A stretch of 52,392 nucleotides of DNA from Paenibacillus sinensis (GCF_019904155.1 NZ_JAHCMB010000070.1:1-52392); one strand, 5' to 3'; positions 19,062 to 27,743 are shown, counted from the first letter of the stretch. Notes: generated by a model from the sequence alone, not told the origin. Program-made: numbers and translations.

Positions 19062-19442
19062 TCATTTGCTTTTGTCCGCCCTTCGAATGGCCTGAAGCAG
19101 CCATAATGGAACATCGCTTTTCAGCAGATCGAGCAGCCGGTCAAGCTGAGGGATAATTTCGGCGTCATTCTCCGTCTTGAGCGTCATGATTCCTTCCTGA
19201 CGAAGCCGTTTCTCCGCATCTCCACCGATGCTGCAGACGAACAGCAGTGTACAGTCGGCGATAATCCGGACCCTGCTCTCCATCCGGCAGTCATGCTCCG
19301 CTTCATCCGTCCGCTCGGCGACTGAACGCGATTCCAGCCACCGGTAACGGCCCCCTTTCAATTCAAAAATCGAAAAAGCCGTGCAGAGCCCGAAATGTCC
19401 GTCGATATGCCTGCCATCAACCGAAGCGAAGGCAACCCTCAT
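19062..19442 (-). CDS. nifX: Nitrogenase cofactor carrier NifX
   Basis: 126 residues of the NifX/NafY/NifB C-terminal fold: MRVAFASVDGRHIDGHFGLC, then SIFELKGGRYRWLESRSVAE, and IADCTLLFVCSIGGDAEKRL. Such proteins hold NifB-co or the NifEN-bound precursor during cofactor assembly in the cytoplasm. The ATG at 19442 overlaps the nifN stop by four bases (ATGA). It contains four cysteines. It is the last gene of nifBENX. Confidence 0.85.
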   Translation of the reverse strand: MRVAFASVDGRHIDGHFGLCTAFSIFELKGGRYRWLESRSVAERTDEAEHDCRMESRVRIIADCTLLFVCSIGGDAEKRLRQEGIMTLKTENDAEIIPQLDRLLDLLKSDVPLWLLQAIRRADKSK

Positions 19443-20758
19443 TCGCCACTCCTCCTCTCTGCCTGAAGCAGCGCATTTCCGGCCCTGGCCAGCAGATCCG
19501 TCGTTCCACCGTATCCAATGCTCACCACAAGCGGAGTTCCCAGCCTGCCAAGTACAGGGAATCCCATAGGCAGAAAAGCTATCCCCTTGCGCACCGCTGC
19601 CTGCTCGCCGTAAGAGCTGCCGATCCATAAATCCGCGCCGGATGACGCCAGACCTTCCATATCCTCCAGATCGCCGATGCAGCATTCTCCGCGGACATCC
19701 GCAAGTACGGGAGATGTGCAAGGGGAGACAGCCTTGAACGACCTGATGCCGACTTCCCCGAACCATTCCGACAGACTCAGCAGATGATCCGGCTCCAGCG
19801 CCGCGATGATCTCCTTGCCCCGAAACACGCTCTGGGCATCCAGCATGCTGTCGAGCAGGATTTGCCGCTGCCACCGGTGCTTGACCTGAACCTCGGTCCG
19901 GCTGAGCCGGCGCAGAAAGTCAAAGAATTCGTCACAGGCCGAAAGCCCGGTCAGACCCTGAAACACATGACAGGGGATATTCGCGGCCGCCTCGATCTTG
20001 CGCCCCGCCCGCTCCATACAGCCGCCCACCACAATCGTGCAGCTTGAAGTGAGCATTTTGTCCAGATAATCAAGCGGCATGCCTCCCCTTGACAAGCCGG
20101 TGCTTCCGACGAGCAGATGACCGCAGAGGGATGACGATAGATCGGGCAGACACAGAACTTCTAGTCCGAACGAGGAAATGATCTCTTTCAGTTCCATTAC
20201 ATCGCCGGGTGTAAGATGCGGGCCAGGCAGCAGGTTCACGCGGTTCCTGCGTTTCTTGCGGGCGGCGCCGCCGCTTTTTCGGATAACGGCCTCCACTACA
20301 GCCTCTGTCATGCGGGCATAGCCAGTCTCCAGCGATCCTTCATAATCCGGAAGCTGGAGCGACAGCACTAGCGCCTCCGCGTCACTGCCGCCGCCGCTTA
20401 AAAATTGTCTGACATCGCTCTCCAGGTCCTCACCCACCATCTCGGTAAGCGAAGTGCCGATAAGCGCGATCAGATCGGGTTTGAACTGCTTCAGCGCAAG
20501 CTCAAGCGCCTCCTGGGAGCTTTGGGTTCCGCCGAAGATCAGATTGGAATCATGGATTGCCACATTCTGGAGCGCAACCGGCTCGCGGAAATGCTGTGAA
20601 ATGAGCTGGCCGACAGCATCCATACAGCCGTGGGCGCCGTACACAATCGGCAAGGAACGAAAAAATCCCTGCAGTGCCAGTACGCCTCCGATGGCTTGAC
20701 TGACACGGAAAGGATTAACAGACAATGGCTTAACATCAGATTCTCTGGATAGGGTCAT
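19439..20758 (-). CDS. nifN: Cofactor scaffold subunit NifN
   Basis: 439 residues. ATG at 20758 (MTLSRESDVKPLSVNPFRVS) is chosen since it follows the nifE stop by four bases; the frame is open 44 codons further upstream but that overlaps nifE. The single cluster cysteine C45 in VYGAHGCMDAVGQ corresponds to NifN Cys44, the fourth ligand of the NifEN 4Fe-4S clusters. With NifE it forms the scaffold on which NifB-co is matured. In Azotobacter NifEN is not needed for FeFe-co, so having a copy tied to anf is unusual. It could instead serve a Mo enzyme encoded elsewhere. Confidence 0.85.
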   Translation of the reverse strand: MTLSRESDVKPLSVNPFRVSQAIGGVLALQGFFRSLPIVYGAHGCMDAVGQLISQHFREPVALQNVAIHDSNLIFGGTQSSQEALELALKQFKPDLIALIGTSLTEMVGEDLESDVRQFLSGGGSDAEALVLSLQLPDYEGSLETGYARMTEAVVEAVIRKSGGAARKKRRNRVNLLPGPHLTPGDVMELKEIISSFGLEVLCLPDLSSSLCGHLLVGSTGLSRGGMPLDYLDKMLTSSCTIVVGGCMERAGRKIEAAANIPCHVFQGLTGLSACDEFFDFLRRLSRTEVQVKHRWQRQILLDSMLDAQSVFRGKEIIAALEPDHLLSLSEWFGEVGIRSFKAVSPCTSPVLADVRGECCIGDLEDMEGLASSGADLWIGSSYGEQAAVRKGIAFLPMGFPVLGRLGTPLVVSIGYGGTTDLLARAGNALLQAERRSGE

Positions 20759-20762
20759 CGCT

Positions 20763-22115
20763 TCATCTCTCCCAAGGCGCACTCTTGCTGCTGAGCTTCC
20801 ATACCGGCTGCTCCAGAGTGTCCAGGATATCGCAGGCAAGCCGGCGCACGCCGGCATAACCGGCGTACGAATGGTGCCGGCCCCGCGCAAGGCTCAGGAA
20901 CGGAATTCTCTCCTTGAGCGGCACATACTCATTTCTTCCGCTCACCAGCATCAGATCTCCGCGGCGCTCTCTGAAGGTCTGAAGAATCTTCCCATCCCCG
21001 CACTCATTCAGGATGACAGTGCCGCCTTCAAGTCTCTCCCGGATTCGGGACATATCCTCCTGGGTGTTGCGGTTGGTGCCGACAGCCGCAATTTTCAACC
21101 CCAATTCCTGCAGAAGCGTCAGGTATCTCCAGCTCTCTGTCCCGTCGGTGTACAGCACCACCGATTTACCCTTCAGCGCCCTGCGGATATCGGCCAGCTC
21201 GGAACGAAGCCGCTCCTCCTCCTTGCGAATGTACCGGTAGAGCTTCTTCTCCAGCTCCGCATCGCCGAAATGGAAGGCAAGCTGGCGGAACGTGAAGCGG
21301 ATTTCACGCTCGCCGTAGAAGGAGCCCTCGAAATAAGGAATGTCGTATTGGTCTTTCATCCGTCTGGCGAGCGTAATCATAGCCCGGCTGCATACGACCA
21401 TATTGACCTTTGCCAGATGAGCGCGGCTTACCCTTGCATAGACATTCTCGCCGGTAATCTGCGACAGCACCCGAATACCGGCTTTGGCAAGCAGCGCCTC
21501 CATATCCGCCCCTTCCTCTCCGCCTTCGTATTCGCCGATCAGATTGATATCATAAGTAGCCGGATGACCCGGCTCTTCATCCCCCTGTCCGATGACTCTG
21601 TCCATCAGCGCTTCGCCCGCCAGCCTCCGGCCCATATTGCCGCTGCTTCCGCTGAAGCCCGGACTGTGAACCGGGATGACGGGGATGCTCAAGGCGGCTT
21701 CCGCTTCGCGGCAGACGGCATCGAGATCTTCCATCGAGAGCACTGTAATACAGGTTGCATATACAAAGATGGCGGGAGGCTTGTAATTCTCGGCGATATA
21801 GCCGATTGCCTTCAGCAGTTTCCCTTCCCCGCCAAGCGCCATATCCCTGTCATTCAAATGCGTGGAGAAGCCGTATCCCGATAAACCGCCGTGATGGCCG
21901 CGGCCGGCGGGCTCCAGCCATCCGCTCTCCAGACAGCTGGAAGTTCCATGCACTAGATGAGCTGCGTCCTTGATTGGAAGCAGCGCGGCAAGTGAACCGG
22001 CAACGGGACAGCCCCGCGAGACTTCACCCGGTCCCGGACGGACGCAGCCCTTCTTCGCCTGACCGTTATGTTCGCAATCCGGCTCTACGAACAACGTGTT
22101 CTTCCCTCTAGGCAT
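20763..22115 (-). CDS. nifE: Cofactor scaffold subunit NifE
   Basis: 450 residues. The start at 22115 (MPRGKNTLFVEPDC) has AAAGGGGG at a 7-base spacing; an upstream ATG at 22145 has none. Cluster cysteines C36 (SRGCPVAG), C61 (HGTSSCLESG) and the Cys of YATCITVLS match the three NifE ligands, so the scaffold looks functional. It also keeps DAAHLVHG. The gene follows nifB by 57 bases and leads directly into nifN. Confidence 0.87.
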   Translation of the reverse strand: MPRGKNTLFVEPDCEHNGQAKKGCVRPGPGEVSRGCPVAGSLAALLPIKDAAHLVHGTSSCLESGWLEPAGRGHHGGLSGYGFSTHLNDRDMALGGEGKLLKAIGYIAENYKPPAIFVYATCITVLSMEDLDAVCREAEAALSIPVIPVHSPGFSGSSGNMGRRLAGEALMDRVIGQGDEEPGHPATYDINLIGEYEGGEEGADMEALLAKAGIRVLSQITGENVYARVSRAHLAKVNMVVCSRAMITLARRMKDQYDIPYFEGSFYGEREIRFTFRQLAFHFGDAELEKKLYRYIRKEEERLRSELADIRRALKGKSVVLYTDGTESWRYLTLLQELGLKIAAVGTNRNTQEDMSRIRERLEGGTVILNECGDGKILQTFRERRGDLMLVSGRNEYVPLKERIPFLSLARGRHHSYAGYAGVRRLACDILDTLEQPVWKLSSKSAPWER

Positions 22116-22172
22116 TAAGCATCCCCCTTTCACCAGGCCATTCAATTGTCTTCAATCCGTCTACGCGTTCTC

Positions 22173-23498
22173 TTAATGACATCCTTCCGCAAAATAATGA
22201 TAGAACCGGACATTCTTCCGTAATTGACTGTCGATATCCCCCTTGCAGACGATCGGCATGATACCGAAATGCTTCAGCTTGCTGGCCGGAGCCTTTCCGA
22301 TTCCGGAACAGAGCAGCATGACGCAGTCCTTGAGCATATTCACTGTCTCCGCAAATATTCGTACTCCGCTGTTCTCGTCTTCTTCGCCGCAATTCGCCAA
22401 CCCGTTGCAGTAGGCCTGCACCTTGCGCACGCCTACGAGACGATAATCGCCAGACTCCCGGGCCTCATAGACGAGGAACTCGCGGGCATGTCCGAAATGC
22501 TGATTAATCTCACCAGACCCCCTGGTTGCGACGGCTACCCTAACGGCTCCATCCCAGCTGCCTTCGGCCGGCTCCACACTCTTGTTCATCCGGGCGACCA
22601 GCATCTCCTGATGCGCAGCTCTGCCGGCCTTGTCGAACAGAACGGCGTCCTGCATCCGGTCCGGTTCCTGGCTCAGGTCGTCGCCCAGCATGCCGACCGC
22701 GTCCGCCCGGCACTGGCGGCAGTGGCGCATAACCGGCATAATCTCCGACGATATACGCTGCACTGCGGCCGATTCTTCGCCGGTTGGCACCCGGTAGTCC
22801 TGCCGGGCATAAAAACTGCCGGGCGAGAGGATCAGCGGCATAATGTTATGGCTGAAGGCGCCGAGCTCTTTCACCGTCCGGGTAACCTCGGCCAGATGCT
22901 CCCCATTCACCTCGGGGATATGCACGGAGTTCACCTTGCAGAGGACACCGGCCTTGGCAAGCATCTCAATGCCCTGCAACTGCCGATTGATAAGCAGACG
23001 GGCAGCTTCCTCCCCGCTGTACAGTACTCCGTCATAGAAGACTTTCTCATAGACACGCGCTCCAATTGCGGGATCTACCGCATTCATGGTGACGGTGACG
23101 TGACGAATGCCCAGCTCGGCGATTTGCCCGACATAATCGGGCAGCATCAATCCGTTCGTGCTGAGGCAGAGATGAAGATTGGGGTCAAGCTCCGACACCA
23201 GGCGGAAGGTGCGGAATACCGCATCGGCGTTGGCCAGTGGATCACCAGGGCCCGCAATCCCGATAACGGACAACTGGGGCAATCTGGACATCGTCCGGGC
23301 AACTTGCTCCGCAGCCTCCTCCGGAGATAGCACCTGGCTGACAACACCCGGCCGGCTTTCATTGACACAGTCAAACTTCGGGTTGCAGTAGTTGCAGCGG
23401 ATATTGCATTTGGGCGCCACTGCTGCATGCATGCGCGCAAAATGATGGTGCGCCTGCTCGCTGTAACAGGGATGTTTCAATACAGCCGAATCCGACAT
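22173..23498 (-). CDS. nifB: NifB, radical SAM maturase of the nitrogenase cofactor core
   Basis: 441 residues. N-terminal radical SAM domain with C31-x3-C35-x2-C38 (PKCNIRCNYC) and the GIAGPGDPLAN glycine motif; further cluster cysteines near the C-terminal end of this domain (MRHCRQCRADAVG). Residues about 320-441 form a NifX-like carrier domain (VRVAVATRGSGEINQHFGHA). It fuses two 4Fe-4S clusters and inserts a carbide to make NifB-co, the precursor shared by Mo, V and Fe-only cofactors, so the anf enzyme depends on it. Ribosome site GGAGGAGG before ATG at 23498. Confidence 0.94.
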   Translation of the reverse strand: MSDSAVLKHPCYSEQAHHHFARMHAAVAPKCNIRCNYCNPKFDCVNESRPGVVSQVLSPEEAAEQVARTMSRLPQLSVIGIAGPGDPLANADAVFRTFRLVSELDPNLHLCLSTNGLMLPDYVGQIAELGIRHVTVTMNAVDPAIGARVYEKVFYDGVLYSGEEAARLLINRQLQGIEMLAKAGVLCKVNSVHIPEVNGEHLAEVTRTVKELGAFSHNIMPLILSPGSFYARQDYRVPTGEESAAVQRISSEIMPVMRHCRQCRADAVGMLGDDLSQEPDRMQDAVLFDKAGRAAHQEMLVARMNKSVEPAEGSWDGAVRVAVATRGSGEINQHFGHAREFLVYEARESGDYRLVGVRKVQAYCNGLANCGEEDENSGVRIFAETVNMLKDCVMLLCSGIGKAPASKLKHFGIMPIVCKGDIDSQLRKNVRFYHYFAEGCH

Positions 23499-23518
23499 GA
23501 CGGTTCCTCCTCCCGATA

Positions 23519-23535
23519 AGTCACATTAGTTAACA
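23519..23535 (-). promoter_or_regulatory. Candidate GlnR box (site II) of nifB
   Basis: Plus strand AGTCA-CATTAGT-TAACA: one mismatch from TGTNA-N7-TNACA. Its right half (TTAGTTAACAT) is close to the perfect anfH box. It lies just upstream of the nifB ribosome site, a place where binding would repress. Confidence 0.5.
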
Positions 23536-23586
23536 TTAAACATAACTAATTATAACTCATTAGATAATAAATTGCTGATTTTCATC

Positions 23587-23616
23587 AGAATAATGCTGTT
23601 TTCATGGGAGGGTCAA
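23587..23616 (-). promoter_or_regulatory. Probable sigma-A promoter of nifBENX
   Basis: Minus strand TTGACC (23611-23616), 18-base spacer, TATTCT (23587-23592). It lies between the two GlnR-like boxes. No sigma-54 element is visible. Confidence 0.55.
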
Positions 23617-23665
23617 TGAGGAAAAAGACATCACAGCAGCATTTTGGATAATCCGTCGAAAATGA

Positions 23666-23682
23666 TGTCATGAAATCTGACT
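23666..23682 (-). promoter_or_regulatory. Candidate GlnR box (site I) of nifB
   Basis: Plus strand TGTCA-TGAAATC-TGACT, one mismatch from the consensus, about 50 bases upstream of the proposed -35. The same two-box layout as at anfH. Confidence 0.45.
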
Positions 23683-23737
23683 TATACTTAACACAATCAA
23701 AGGTGGCCGAGCGAATAAAAGGCTTTCAGTTTTACTG

Positions 23738-23795
23738 TAAAAAAAATCCTTCAAAGCCGCCGTTTCTCTCTGGAACCGAACGACCCTGAAGGATC
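23738..23795 (-). terminator. Possible terminator of the ferredoxin gene
   Basis: Minus strand ATCCTTCA pairs with TGAAGGAT across a long loop and is followed by TTTTTTT, 50 bases past the ferredoxin stop. Confidence 0.5.
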
Positions 23796-23844
23796 GGGTA
23801 TTGCTGGTTAATTTATGATAATGCCGTGCAGCAACAAATAAAAA

Positions 23845-24078
23845 TCAGGCAAAAGGAGCGGCAGCCGTCTTGATGCAGCTGGTCGGGCAGCTATCGATAG
23901 CTTCGTTAAGCTCCTCCAGCAGATCGCTGGCAATGAGGGTTACGCCTTTGTTGCCGTCGCCTTCAAAGATTACTTCCGCCAGACCATCATCGTCAAAATC
24001 GAATATTTCCGGAGCCGCCGAACCGCAGCTTCCACACGCGATACAAGAATCTTTCTTCACTTTTACATATTTGCTCAT
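23845..24078 (-). CDS. 4Fe-4S ferredoxin
   Basis: 77 residues, acidic. The cluster ligands are C11-x2-C14-x2-C17 in DSCIACGSCGSAAPEIF plus the distal Cys in SCPTSCIKT, the single 4Fe-4S Bacillus-type ferredoxin pattern. ATG at 24078 has GAGGAG upstream; the frame extends to 24186 but without a ribosome site. It has its own -10 TATAAT at 24115-24120. It may be the low-potential electron donor to AnfH because it borders the nif/anf genes, but this type is also a housekeeping ferredoxin. Confidence 0.9.
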   Translation of the reverse strand: MSKYVKVKKDSCIACGSCGSAAPEIFDFDDDGLAEVIFEGDGNKGVTLIASDLLEELNEAIDSCPTSCIKTAAAPFA

Positions 24079-24324
24079 GATTTCCACTCCTCTTTTTCGT
24101 CCAAAGTTAGTCCTATTATAAAAAGGGGAGTCGGCGATGAATGTGACATAAGCTATAGCCGCATCAATACAGAGCGTATTTTTCACAAAATATTTTCAAA
24201 TTTTCAGGAATTGAATCCAACAAACAAACATGCGACGTTACCTTAACTGCCATATACTGAACAGACTTTGAACGTGATTTACTTTTCCAGGTTTTCCCTT
24301 TATCTCGCTGTTTTCAATTGATGT

Positions 24325-25551
24325 CTATTCAGTTGATGTCGAGTCAAGAACATTTGGCGACAACGATGTGCAAGCGTTTCCCGCCAGATGGGAATCGTTC
24401 ATAGCAAGGCTTTCGAAGGCGGCGGCGATCATGCCGTGAAGCGGATGATTGGGTGATATACCGAGTTTGTCTTCGATGACGGCATGAATGCCCGTCGTGC
24501 GCAGCGATTCCTGAAGGGACAAAGCCTCCGGGTCGCCGGGATGGTCGAAGACCAGGGCCGATGCGATAGCCACGATCAGATTGGGAGTATCCAGCCCGTA
24601 CTCATAAGCCAGCAGAGCGGGCTTTACCAGACGGTCATTGGGCGATAGCTTACGAAGCGGGGAACGGGCAACACGTGTGATTTTATCGGAAAAATTGGGG
24701 TTGGCGAATCTGGACATCGTCTTGTTGATATAGCGCTCATGGACGGCGGGATCGAACCCGTGCTTTCGAATGAGCACCGCTCCCGTCTCCCTCAGGACTC
24801 CATGAACACGCTGCCGGACTCCGGGGTCCGACATGGCTTTCTGCACCGTCGGCCAGCCCTCCAAATAGCCAAAATAGGCGGCGCAGCAGTGTCCCGTATT
24901 CATGGTAAACAGCTTTCGTTCAAGATAGGGGTCAAGGGATTCGACGTAGCGGGCTCCTTTCAGCTCAAGGCTGCCGCCGATCAGGCCGCTGCGGGGAATG
25001 ACCCACTCGCTGTAAGGCTCAACCAGAACTTCCAGCGGGTCTTTGTTCTTCTGGACAGGAACGATCCGGTCCACCATAACATTCGGAAAAGCGACACAGC
25101 GCTCCGCCAGTTCTCTGAGCGGCTTGTTCATATGGCGGTAGACCGATCTTTTGAGCTGCTGGCCGCTGCCGATGCCATTCTCGCAGGCCATTACATGCAG
25201 AGGCTTGACCTTCATCCCCTGCCTGCTCAGCCGCAGCTCGATGCCGCGGGCGATAGTCTCCGCGATGTCCTTAAGAGCAGTGATGCCCACCGCCGTTGTG
25301 ACAAGCTCCGCACCGGCGATGGCTTCCGCCACCTTTTCCGTATCGGCGAGCCGGATGGCGGTCACATTATCCACCGTGAAGCTGTCCCGGTTATCATTGG
25401 CGAGCGTAACGGGGTATTGTCCCCGCTCCCTGAGCTGGGCAACCTGTCTCTCATTCCTGGCGACAAAGCATACTTCATACCCGGAGTCCGACAGGATCGG
25501 CCCGATCAGGCCTCTGCCGATATTGCCGGCTCCAAAATGTACGGCTCTCAA
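24325..25551 (-). CDS. mtlD: Mannitol-1-phosphate 5-dehydrogenase
   Basis: 408 residues. N-terminal Rossmann motif AVHFGAGNIGRGLIG (NAD binding) and the polyol dehydrogenase signature VDRIVPVQKNKDPLEV; catalytic-type MNTGHCCAAYFGYLEG follows. It oxidises mannitol 1-phosphate to fructose 6-phosphate in the cytoplasm. It is slightly longer than the E. coli enzyme (382) with an extended C terminus. No mannitol PTS gene is in the window. A HAD phosphatase lies 61 bases upstream in the same direction, perhaps in the same transcript. Confidence 0.9.
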   Translation of the reverse strand: MRAVHFGAGNIGRGLIGPILSDSGYEVCFVARNERQVAQLRERGQYPVTLANDNRDSFTVDNVTAIRLADTEKVAEAIAGAELVTTAVGITALKDIAETIARGIELRLSRQGMKVKPLHVMACENGIGSGQQLKRSVYRHMNKPLRELAERCVAFPNVMVDRIVPVQKNKDPLEVLVEPYSEWVIPRSGLIGGSLELKGARYVESLDPYLERKLFTMNTGHCCAAYFGYLEGWPTVQKAMSDPGVRQRVHGVLRETGAVLIRKHGFDPAVHERYINKTMSRFANPNFSDKITRVARSPLRKLSPNDRLVKPALLAYEYGLDTPNLIVAIASALVFDHPGDPEALSLQESLRTTGIHAVIEDKLGISPNHPLHGMIAAAFESLAMNDSHLAGNACTSLSPNVLDSTSTE

Positions 25552-25612
25552 TATGGTGTCCCCCTTTGATTATAGGCTGGTTCCGCGGAGGTTGTGGCCC
25601 AACGCGGTCTGA

Positions 25613-26293
25613 TTATACCTGCAGTCCCGGTTCCTGGAAGCACCGGCGGGTGATCACATGTTCAAAATCGAGCAGGTCCAGACTTTCAATTTTGTGATGC
25701 GGGGTGTCAAACGTAAGGAAGCTCGTGATCTCGTTCGGAGTAACGACACATTTCATTCCCGCAGCCGCAGCCGCACGCGCTCCGTTAGGGGAATCTTCAA
25801 TCGCGACCGCCTCATCAGGCGATACGCCGAGGCAGGACAGAGCCTGGAGATAGAGCTCCGGGTCGGGCTTCACCTGCTTGACATGATCCGAAGTCCGGAT
25901 GCAGTCGAAATACCCGCGGATGCCAAGCTGATTTAAATAAGTCTCCACCCATTCGGCAGAGGAACTCGACGCAAGACCAATCTTGAGTCCGGTCTTCCTG
26001 CATGCGTCCAGATAACGCTGTATACCAGGCCGCATGCTCTGAAGCTCCATCAGCTCGCGATGTCTAGCCCGAACGGAAACCCGGAATGCCTCCTTGTCGA
26101 TCGGAAGGTTGAGTTCTGTCATCAAATATTCATAGGGATTGAAGCTGTTCAGGCTCGTTCCGATACAGGTCGAGTACTGCTCAAGCGTCAGCTCTACGCC
26201 ATGCTCGCGGTAAGCTTCGTTAAAAGCCGTATACCATGCTGTCTCGGTATCGATAATCGTTCCGTCGAAGTCAAATATGAGTGCTTTGATCAA
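25613..26293 (-). CDS. HAD-superfamily phosphatase (YhcW/beta-phosphoglucomutase-like)
   Basis: 226 residues with the HAD motifs: I, FDFDGTIIDTE (nucleophile Asp near residue 8); II, GLASSSSAEW; III, VKPDPELYL with the Lys; IV, AIEDSPNGARAAAAAGM. A cap domain lies between I and II. The start is TTG at 26293 (MIKALIFDFDG) because GAGGAG lies nine bases upstream; an ATG further up leaves no spacing. The frame is open to 26611 but that part looks non-coding. The substrate is a phosphorylated sugar or polyol, and the mtlD neighbour fits that. Confidence 0.82.
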   Translation of the reverse strand: MIKALIFDFDGTIIDTETAWYTAFNEAYREHGVELTLEQYSTCIGTSLNSFNPYEYLMTELNLPIDKEAFRVSVRARHRELMELQSMRPGIQRYLDACRKTGLKIGLASSSSAEWVETYLNQLGIRGYFDCIRTSDHVKQVKPDPELYLQALSCLGVSPDEAVAIEDSPNGARAAAAAGMKCVVTPNEITSFLTFDTPHHKIESLDLLDFEHVITRRCFQEPGLQV

Positions 26294-26708
26294 TTCGGTC
26301 ATCTCCTCGTATTTGGTTTGCTGAACGCCATGTTCTGTAAAAAACCTTAACAAACTCATTTTGAAAGAGTCAAGAGCGGCGGCTGGCGCAGAGCTTGATG
26401 ATAGCGATTCCAATAGACTCCCCTGATATTCCCTTTTCTCTCTTGGGAAAGCGTCATCAATAACTGCAGTCTGAATATACAAATTGTCCGCAAAACCTTG
26501 CCAGCCCTGCATTTTGTAAAAATCCGCCCAAAAACGATCATCCAAGGTCAACGCTCTCTCCCCATCCCGGGCTTCTGCACATTTTAAATTTTTTTTATTT
26601 CCTGGGCTCATGCCTGTTTGAAACCCCTTACAATTAGTTTAAAATTTAATTAACGGGCCGCAAAAGAGCGCTGGATGGAGCAAAGCCCGAATTTATGCAA
26701 GATAAGCT
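26294..26708. other. 415 bases without a confident gene
   Basis: An open frame on the minus strand runs in phase into the HAD gene (26611-26294) but has no ribosome site at its ATG and no family features, and its codons do not look like those of a known N-terminal domain. I treat it as untranslated leader or a gene remnant. Confidence 0.4.
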
Positions 26709-26738
26709 TTGACTTTTAGAAAGAGATTGGATTATACT
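26709..26738 (+). promoter_or_regulatory. Sigma-A promoter of the c-di-AMP riboswitch transcript
   Basis: TTGACT (26709-26714), 18 bases, TATACT (26733-26738), placing transcription start a few bases before the riboswitch. Confidence 0.7.
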
Positions 26739-26745
26739 TGAACTA

Positions 26746-26897
26746 CGCTTAATTTTCAGATACTTCAATCTGAGAAGCGGGGGAACCAATCAATTGGGGC
26801 GAATCACTCCTTTTGGAGTGTAGGGTACCATCTTACCCGAGTCCGTCAGCTAACCCCGTCAGCAGTGGATGGGTCTATTTTCATGCGGTTAATAAAC
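26746..26897 (+). promoter_or_regulatory. Cyclic di-AMP riboswitch (ydaO-yuaA type)
   Basis: The conserved pieces of this class occur in order: CGCTTAAT at the start, AGCGGGGGAACCAAT, TTGGGGCGAATC, TAGGGTACC ... TTACCCGA and GTCCGTCAGCTAACCCCGTC. This closely follows the Bacillus subtilis ydaO leader. High c-di-AMP normally favours termination in this class. An intrinsic terminator follows directly. The regulated gene is the small protein at 27004, not one of the usual potassium or wall-hydrolase genes. Confidence 0.9.
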
Positions 26898-26926
26898 CAG
26901 AGACCCTTGTTAAGGGTCTTTTTTTG
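26898..26926 (+). terminator. Riboswitch expression-platform terminator
   Basis: AGAGACCCTT-GTT-AAGGGTCTTTTTTT: a compact hairpin with a seven-T run, 78 bases before the small gene's start, placed where the riboswitch would control read-through. Confidence 0.88.
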
Positions 26927-27003
26927 TTCCCCCACTCTGACGTACTGATGGCATTGATATGGCTTCCTCACAATCCCAAACGATGAGCGAAGGAGTGATG
27001 GAG

Positions 27004-27198
27004 ATGCTGCAAGCACAAGCATATTGCCAGAATGACATGAATCAAGCAGTCCTGAACGGACTCAACAATGAAGAGCGGTCCAGGAAAGACATCCCTGCTT
27101 ACCGGATCTTCGACGAGGATCTCGCCCTGACTGGATGGGATGATCAGGATGACCTGCTTCGAAAGCTGGTCAACCCGGACGAGGGAGAAATTCTGTAA
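27004..27198 (+). CDS. Small acidic protein of unknown function under riboswitch control
   Basis: 64 residues starting MLQAQAYCQNDMNQAVLNGL and ending KLVNPDEGEIL; strongly acidic, one Cys, no signal peptide or membrane segment. ATG at 27004 is selected by AAGGAG at an 8-base spacing; in-frame ATGs at 26959, 26983 and 26998 have poorer sites. It is the only gene between the c-di-AMP riboswitch and its terminator at 27235. I do not recognise the family. It faces the mrp operon tail to tail. Confidence 0.65.
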   Translation: MLQAQAYCQNDMNQAVLNGLNNEERSRKDIPAYRIFDEDLALTGWDDQDDLLRKLVNPDEGEIL

Positions 27199-27234
27199 CG
27201 ATGTAGCCGAACTAACCACTAACCTGCCACATAG

Positions 27235-27276
27235 TCCCGAAGGAGAATCGTCTTGCTTCCCCTTCGGGATTTTTTA
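27235..27276 (+). terminator. Terminator of the small riboswitch-controlled gene
   Basis: TCCCGAAGG pairs with CCTTCGGGA, followed by TTTTTT; 37 bases after the stop. Confidence 0.85.
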
Positions 27277-27341
27277 CAATCCCCAACCGCCCCTGCGTCA
27301 ATCCCAGGAGATTTCGATTACAGTTTCTGTTTCAAATCCGT

Positions 27342-27743
27342 TTACCTTGAGTCCTTCACCCCGCTGGCCGTTTTCTCTTGTTCCGTCTGAGCAAGCACAG
27401 GCTTCAATTCATCGTGCATACTGTTCTTCCACAGCGGAACCCCGGACCGGTAGGCTGCTCGGCCATTGAGATGCCCGGCAACGGGAGAGGTAATAAAGAC
27501 AAACACAATGACAAGCAGCAGCTTGAAGCTTGCTGTTCCGGATGAGATCCAGTCAAGGATAAAGACGCCCGTCAGCACGCCTGCCACACCAAGCGTCGCA
27601 CTCATGGTCGCCGCATGGGACCGCAGATAGACATCCGGCAGACGCACCAGTCCGAATGCGCTGATTCCGCAGATAACGGCTCCGATAAGCACCATAACCG
27701 CTGCCAGCAGCTCAGCCAAGTTCTTCATCGTCTCCAGATTCAA
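27342..27743 (-). CDS. mrpG: Mrp Na+/H+ antiporter subunit G
   Basis: 133 residues with three membrane helices (AELLAAVMVLIGAVICGISA, TLGVAGVLTGVFILDWISSG, LLVIVFVFITSPVAGHLNGR) and the family motif SAFGLVRLPDVYLRSHAAT. The TTG at 27743 has AAAGGGG eight bases upstream; an ATG at 27728 is an alternative start. It overlaps mrpF by 32 bases and is the last gene of the operon. The C terminus is a hydrophilic tail of about 35 residues. Confidence 0.88.
   Translation of the reverse strand: MNLETMKNLAELLAAVMVLIGAVICGISAFGLVRLPDVYLRSHAATMSATLGVAGVLTGVFILDWISSGTASFKLLLVIVFVFITSPVAGHLNGRAAYRSGVPLWKNSMHDELKPVLAQTEQEKTASGVKDSR

Noticed and set aside
26294..26611. In-frame N-terminal extension of the HAD phosphatase
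   Set aside because: The HAD fold starts at MIKALIFDFDG with a proper ribosome site; the extension has neither a ribosome site nor a domain.
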